Part shown: piece after piece, positions 5,730-7,759 of the stretch
How positions within the stretch are numbered: position 1 is the stretch's first letter
How the letters are laid out: every line of letters starts with the position of its first letter
From: Faecalibacterium prausnitzii
Lineage (GTDB): Bacteria; Bacillota; Clostridia; Oscillospirales; Ruminococcaceae
DNA: 7,759 nucleotides
NCBI GenBank assembly: GCA_002313795.1
Contig: DCCL01000290.1
Span: 1 to 7,759 of the forward strand
Direction of reading: 5' to 3'
Notes under the pieces: model-generated
Told to the model about the DNA's origin: nothing
The model's database searches: none
What the model saw: the letters and a program-made list of their open reading frames with translations, nothing else
Made by a program: the position numbers and the translations under genes

Positions 5730-6569
5730 ATGCATAATTTTCCGGAAGAAACCTATGATTGCCATCTGCATCCGGCACCGGATATCGTGGCCCGCAGGTT
5801 TGATGATGATGAGATTGCCCGGCGACTTATCGCTGCCGGTATGAAGGGCTGTGTCATTAAGGCTCACCACGGAGATACCGGCGCACGGGCATCTCTGTTG
5901 GAAAAACGGAATCCCGGTCTCCACATTGGTGGAGGTGTCACTCTGAATCATGCAGTCGGTGGGCTGAATCCTCGCGCCGTTGAGGTGTGTGCGCAGACGG
6001 GCGGTAAGATCGTCTGGTTCCCTACGATAGATTCTCGTACCTATCAGGCATTCCATATGGCCAAGCATCCTGATATGGATTTGTCTAAGTTCATTTCCGT
6101 TCTGGATGACAAAGGTGAGCTCCTGCCTGAGGCTGTTGAAGTGCTCAGGATGGCTGGAAAATACCATATGATCGTAGCAACCGGACATATTGGCGCAGAC
6201 GAGGGAATGTCAGTGCTACGCGAGGCGGTCAAGTATGGCTGTCAGCTGCTGGTAACGCACGCTGATTTGCCATCCAACCGGTATACGACGGAACAACTCA
6301 AAGAAGCTGTTGCCCTTGGCAGTATAGTAGAATATTGCTATTTTACTATCTATTATAACCGCACTCCGGCAGAGATGATTGCTGAGCAGATTCGAACCAT
6401 CGGCTGTGAAAATGTCCTTCTTAGCACGGACTTTGGCCAGATGAAGTCGCCTTATCCTGATGAGGGCATGGCGATGTTCGCTGGAGCTCTGCGTGAACAG
6501 GGATTCAGTGATGAGGAACTGTTGCAAATGATGTGCAAGACCCCTGAGCGCTTGATGGGGTGGAACTGA
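5730..6569 (+). CDS. DUF6282-like metal-dependent hydrolase (amidohydrolase-like)
   Basis: This 279-residue soluble protein resembles the DUF6282 family of uncharacterised proteins and has the layout of an amidohydrolase-superfamily TIM barrel. Possible metal ligands are the N-terminal H12-L-H14 (DCHLHPAPD), K44/H46/H47 (VIKAHHGD), H153 (ATGHIG), H177 (VTHAD) and D234 (LSTDFGQ). The order HxH, H, H, D matches superfamily enzymes that hydrolyse or hydrate C-O, C-N or P-O bonds. AGAGGAG (5711-5717) lies 12 bases before the ATG, a long spacing, but no better in-frame start is present; the gene begins 22 bases after the transporter. A lactonase or hydratase acting before the aldolase-like enzyme is an attractive guess by analogy with the LigI/LigJ-LigK pathway. 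Family naming is from memory; the reaction is unknown. Confidence 0.72.
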   Translation: MHNFPEETYDCHLHPAPDIVARRFDDDEIARRLIAAGMKGCVIKAHHGDTGARASLLEKRNPGLHIGGGVTLNHAVGGLNPRAVEVCAQTGGKIVWFPTIDSRTYQAFHMAKHPDMDLSKFISVLDDKGELLPEAVEVLRMAGKYHMIVATGHIGADEGMSVLREAVKYGCQLLVTHADLPSNRYTTEQLKEAVALGSIVEYCYFTIYYNRTPAEMIAEQIRTIGCENVLLSTDFGQMKSPYPDEGMAMFAGALREQGFSDEELLQMMCKTPERLMGWN

Positions 6570-6612
6570 TAACGACCATATATCTGAAAAAATTTATGGA
6601 GGAAATTATATT

Positions 6613-7641
6613 ATGCCTTGGAAAATTTTACTGCCGCAGGAGATCATGTCTGAAGGCCGCAAGCTGCTGGAAGATGCAGGCCACACCATCATCGAGGGCC
6701 GCGGTTTTGAGACCGCAGACGTTCTGGCCGACATGAAGGAGTACCAGCCCGACGCCATGATCGTCCGCATCACTCCCATCACCCGTGAGGTCATCGAGTC
6801 CAACCCCAACCTGAAGGTTATCGTCCGTCACGGCGCAGGCTTCGACGCACTGGACGTCAAGGCTTGCCACGACAACGGCGTGCAGGCTCTGTATGCTCCG
6901 GTGGCAAACTCCACCTCTGTGGCTGAGACTGCTCTGCTGTTGATGCTGGAGTGCAGCCGCAACGTCACCGTGCTGCACAAGACTTGGGTAACCGACTTCT
7001 ACAAGGCCAAGCTCAAGGTCCGCAAGAACACCCTGAGCGGCAAGACCGTGGGTATCATCGGCTGCGGCAACATCGGCAGCCGTCTGGCAAAGCGCGCTCT
7101 GGCTATGGAGATGAATGTGCTGGCCTACGACCCCTTCAAGCCCGCCAAGGATTTCCCGGACGGCGTTGAGGTGGTACGCGATCTGGATCGCATCTTCACC
7201 GAGAGTGATTACGTCTCTGTCCACACCCCCAACACTCCGCTGACCCACAACATGATTAACAAGGAGACTCTGGCCAAGATGAAGCCCACCGCTTTCCTCA
7301 TCAACACCGCCCGCGGCGGCTGCGTGGACGAGGATGCCCTGTATGAGGCCTGCAAGAACGGCACCATCGCAGGTGCTGGTCTGGACGCCATCAAGCAGGA
7401 GCCGGTTGACCCCAACTTCCCCCTGCTGAGCCTGGACAATGTCATTATCTACCCCCACATTGGCGGCAACACCACTGAGGCTGCCCACCGCGCAAGCTAC
7501 TTTGCAGCAATGGGCGTGCAGGAGGTCTATGAGGGCAAGCAGCCCACCTGGCCCATCAACGATGTGGACTACGCTACTGCTACCACCTACACCGATACCA
7601 AGAAGCCGGACAAGAAGCCCGCAGGGATGTTTGACTTCTGA
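6613..7641 (+). CDS. NAD-dependent D-2-hydroxyacid dehydrogenase
   Basis: This 342-residue cytoplasmic enzyme belongs to the D-2-hydroxyacid dehydrogenase family (SerA/LdhA-like), which interconverts 2-hydroxy and 2-oxo acids. The Rossmann loop GCGNIG is at residues 150-155, and the acidic D173 (LAYDP) at the end of the next strand indicates NAD(H) rather than NADP(H). The catalytic set is complete: R234 in NTARGG, E263 in KQEPV and H282 in YPHIGGNT. There is no C-terminal ACT domain, so it is not a feedback-regulated serine-pathway enzyme of the long type. GGAGGA (6598-6603) is nine bases before the ATG, and tandem TGA TGA stops end it. As last gene of the operon it may oxidise the imported hydroxy acid or reduce the oxo product. 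Substrate unknown. Confidence 0.9.
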   Translation: MPWKILLPQEIMSEGRKLLEDAGHTIIEGRGFETADVLADMKEYQPDAMIVRITPITREVIESNPNLKVIVRHGAGFDALDVKACHDNGVQALYAPVANSTSVAETALLLMLECSRNVTVLHKTWVTDFYKAKLKVRKNTLSGKTVGIIGCGNIGSRLAKRALAMEMNVLAYDPFKPAKDFPDGVEVVRDLDRIFTESDYVSVHTPNTPLTHNMINKETLAKMKPTAFLINTARGGCVDEDALYEACKNGTIAGAGLDAIKQEPVDPNFPLLSLDNVIIYPHIGGNTTEAAHRASYFAAMGVQEVYEGKQPTWPINDVDYATATTYTDTKKPDKKPAGMFDF

Positions 7642-7656
7642 TGAGAAAAGCTTATA

Positions 7657-7698
7657 GCAATTCAACTTTTTAATGCAACAGCAACAGCGTTGAATTGC
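7657..7698. repeat. Perfect 10-bp inverted repeat after the dehydrogenase gene
   Basis: GCAATTCAAC (7657-7666) and GTTGAATTGC (7689-7698) are perfect inverted arms with a 22-base gap. No T-run follows the second arm, so it is not a standard terminator for the operon. The right arm overlaps a -35-like TTGAAT (7690-7695), with TATTTT at 7714-7719 after an 18-base spacer, so it may be an operator for the next gene's promoter. Confidence 0.5.
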
Positions 7699-7699
7699 A

Positions 7700-7749
7700 T
7701 ATCGCAAATATGCTATTTTGATGTTGCAATGAATTTTTGATTTGCGATA
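7700..7749. repeat. Second perfect 10-bp inverted repeat ending at the next gene's ribosome binding site
   Basis: TATCGCAAAT (7700-7709) and ATTTGCGATA (7740-7749) are perfect inverted arms with a 30-base gap. The left arm is shared with a smaller hairpin, GCATAT (7697-7702) with ATATGC (7708-7713). The right arm ends on the first base of AGGAGG, so pairing could affect translation of the next gene, or the arms could be a protein-binding site. Confidence 0.5.
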
Positions 7750-7754
7750 GGAGG
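7749..7754 (+). promoter_or_regulatory. Ribosome binding site of a gene beyond the window
   Basis: AGGAGG is a full Shine-Dalgarno match, with only GTTGTT-type sequence left before the window ends. It indicates a start codon within a few bases outside the window on the + strand. The product cannot be known; it may continue the catabolic operon or belong to a separately promoted gene. Confidence 0.6.
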
Positions 7755-7759
7755 TTGTT

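Noticed and set aside
5727..6188. Minus-strand frame opposite the DUF6282-like gene
   Set aside because: It overlaps the conserved HxH region of the sense protein and has no motif or ribosome binding site of its own.
6628..7707. Long open frame on the minus strand opposite the dehydrogenase gene, even longer than that gene
   Set aside because: It is antisense to a gene with intact cofactor and catalytic motifs. Its His/Val/Leu/Gln-rich translation matches no family and is what arises opposite strongly C-biased codons.
7697..7719. GCATAT/ATATGC hairpin followed by TATTTT as an operon terminator
   Set aside because: The stem has only six mostly A-T pairs and the T-run is interrupted, so efficient termination is unlikely. 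It is better viewed as part of the next gene's leader or promoter.

Overview
The window looks like chromosomal DNA from an anaerobic gut Clostridium-class bacterium, probably Oscillospiraceae/Ruminococcaceae (Faecalibacterium/Gemmiger-like). This is inferred from GC-rich genes with strong CTG/GCC/CCC codon preference set between AT-rich spacers, consensus sigma-A-type promoters, strong purine-rich ribosome binding sites, and an EFR1-type flavodoxin/ferredoxin fusion. I see no mobile element, CRISPR array, rRNA or tRNA.

Left part (1-2421, + strand): a near-perfect promoter (76-104) and a dyad operator candidate (116-140) precede an IclR-family regulator (192-938). It is followed by a PaaI-type hotdog thioesterase (1017-1448) and an EFR1-family flavodoxin-like/2[4Fe-4S] protein (1544-2362). 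A strong rho-independent terminator (2382-2417) closes this unit.

Middle (2422-3689): a LysR-family regulator on the minus strand (2422-3384) is transcribed away from the right-hand operon. The 305-base divergent spacer holds a lysR promoter, a 16-bp dyad and three successive hairpins in front of the operon.

Right part (3690-7641, + strand): four co-directional genes form a probable catabolic operon. They encode an RraA/HMG-aldolase-like protein, an SLC13/DASS-type carboxylate transporter, a DUF6282-like metal-dependent TIM-barrel protein, and an NAD-dependent D-2-hydroxyacid dehydrogenase. The simplest joint reading is uptake of a di- or tricarboxylate-like compound, hydrolysis or hydration by the DUF6282 protein, retro-aldol cleavage or decarboxylation of a 2-oxo acid, and redox conversion of a 2-hydroxy/2-oxo acid. 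LysR, and perhaps IclR, would act as the substrate-responsive regulator. The actual substrate cannot be read from the sequence.

Right edge (7642-7759): an AT-rich segment with two perfect 10-bp inverted repeats, partly overlapping a third short one, ends in an AGGAGG ribosome binding site. The next gene therefore starts just outside the window behind a structured or operator-rich leader.
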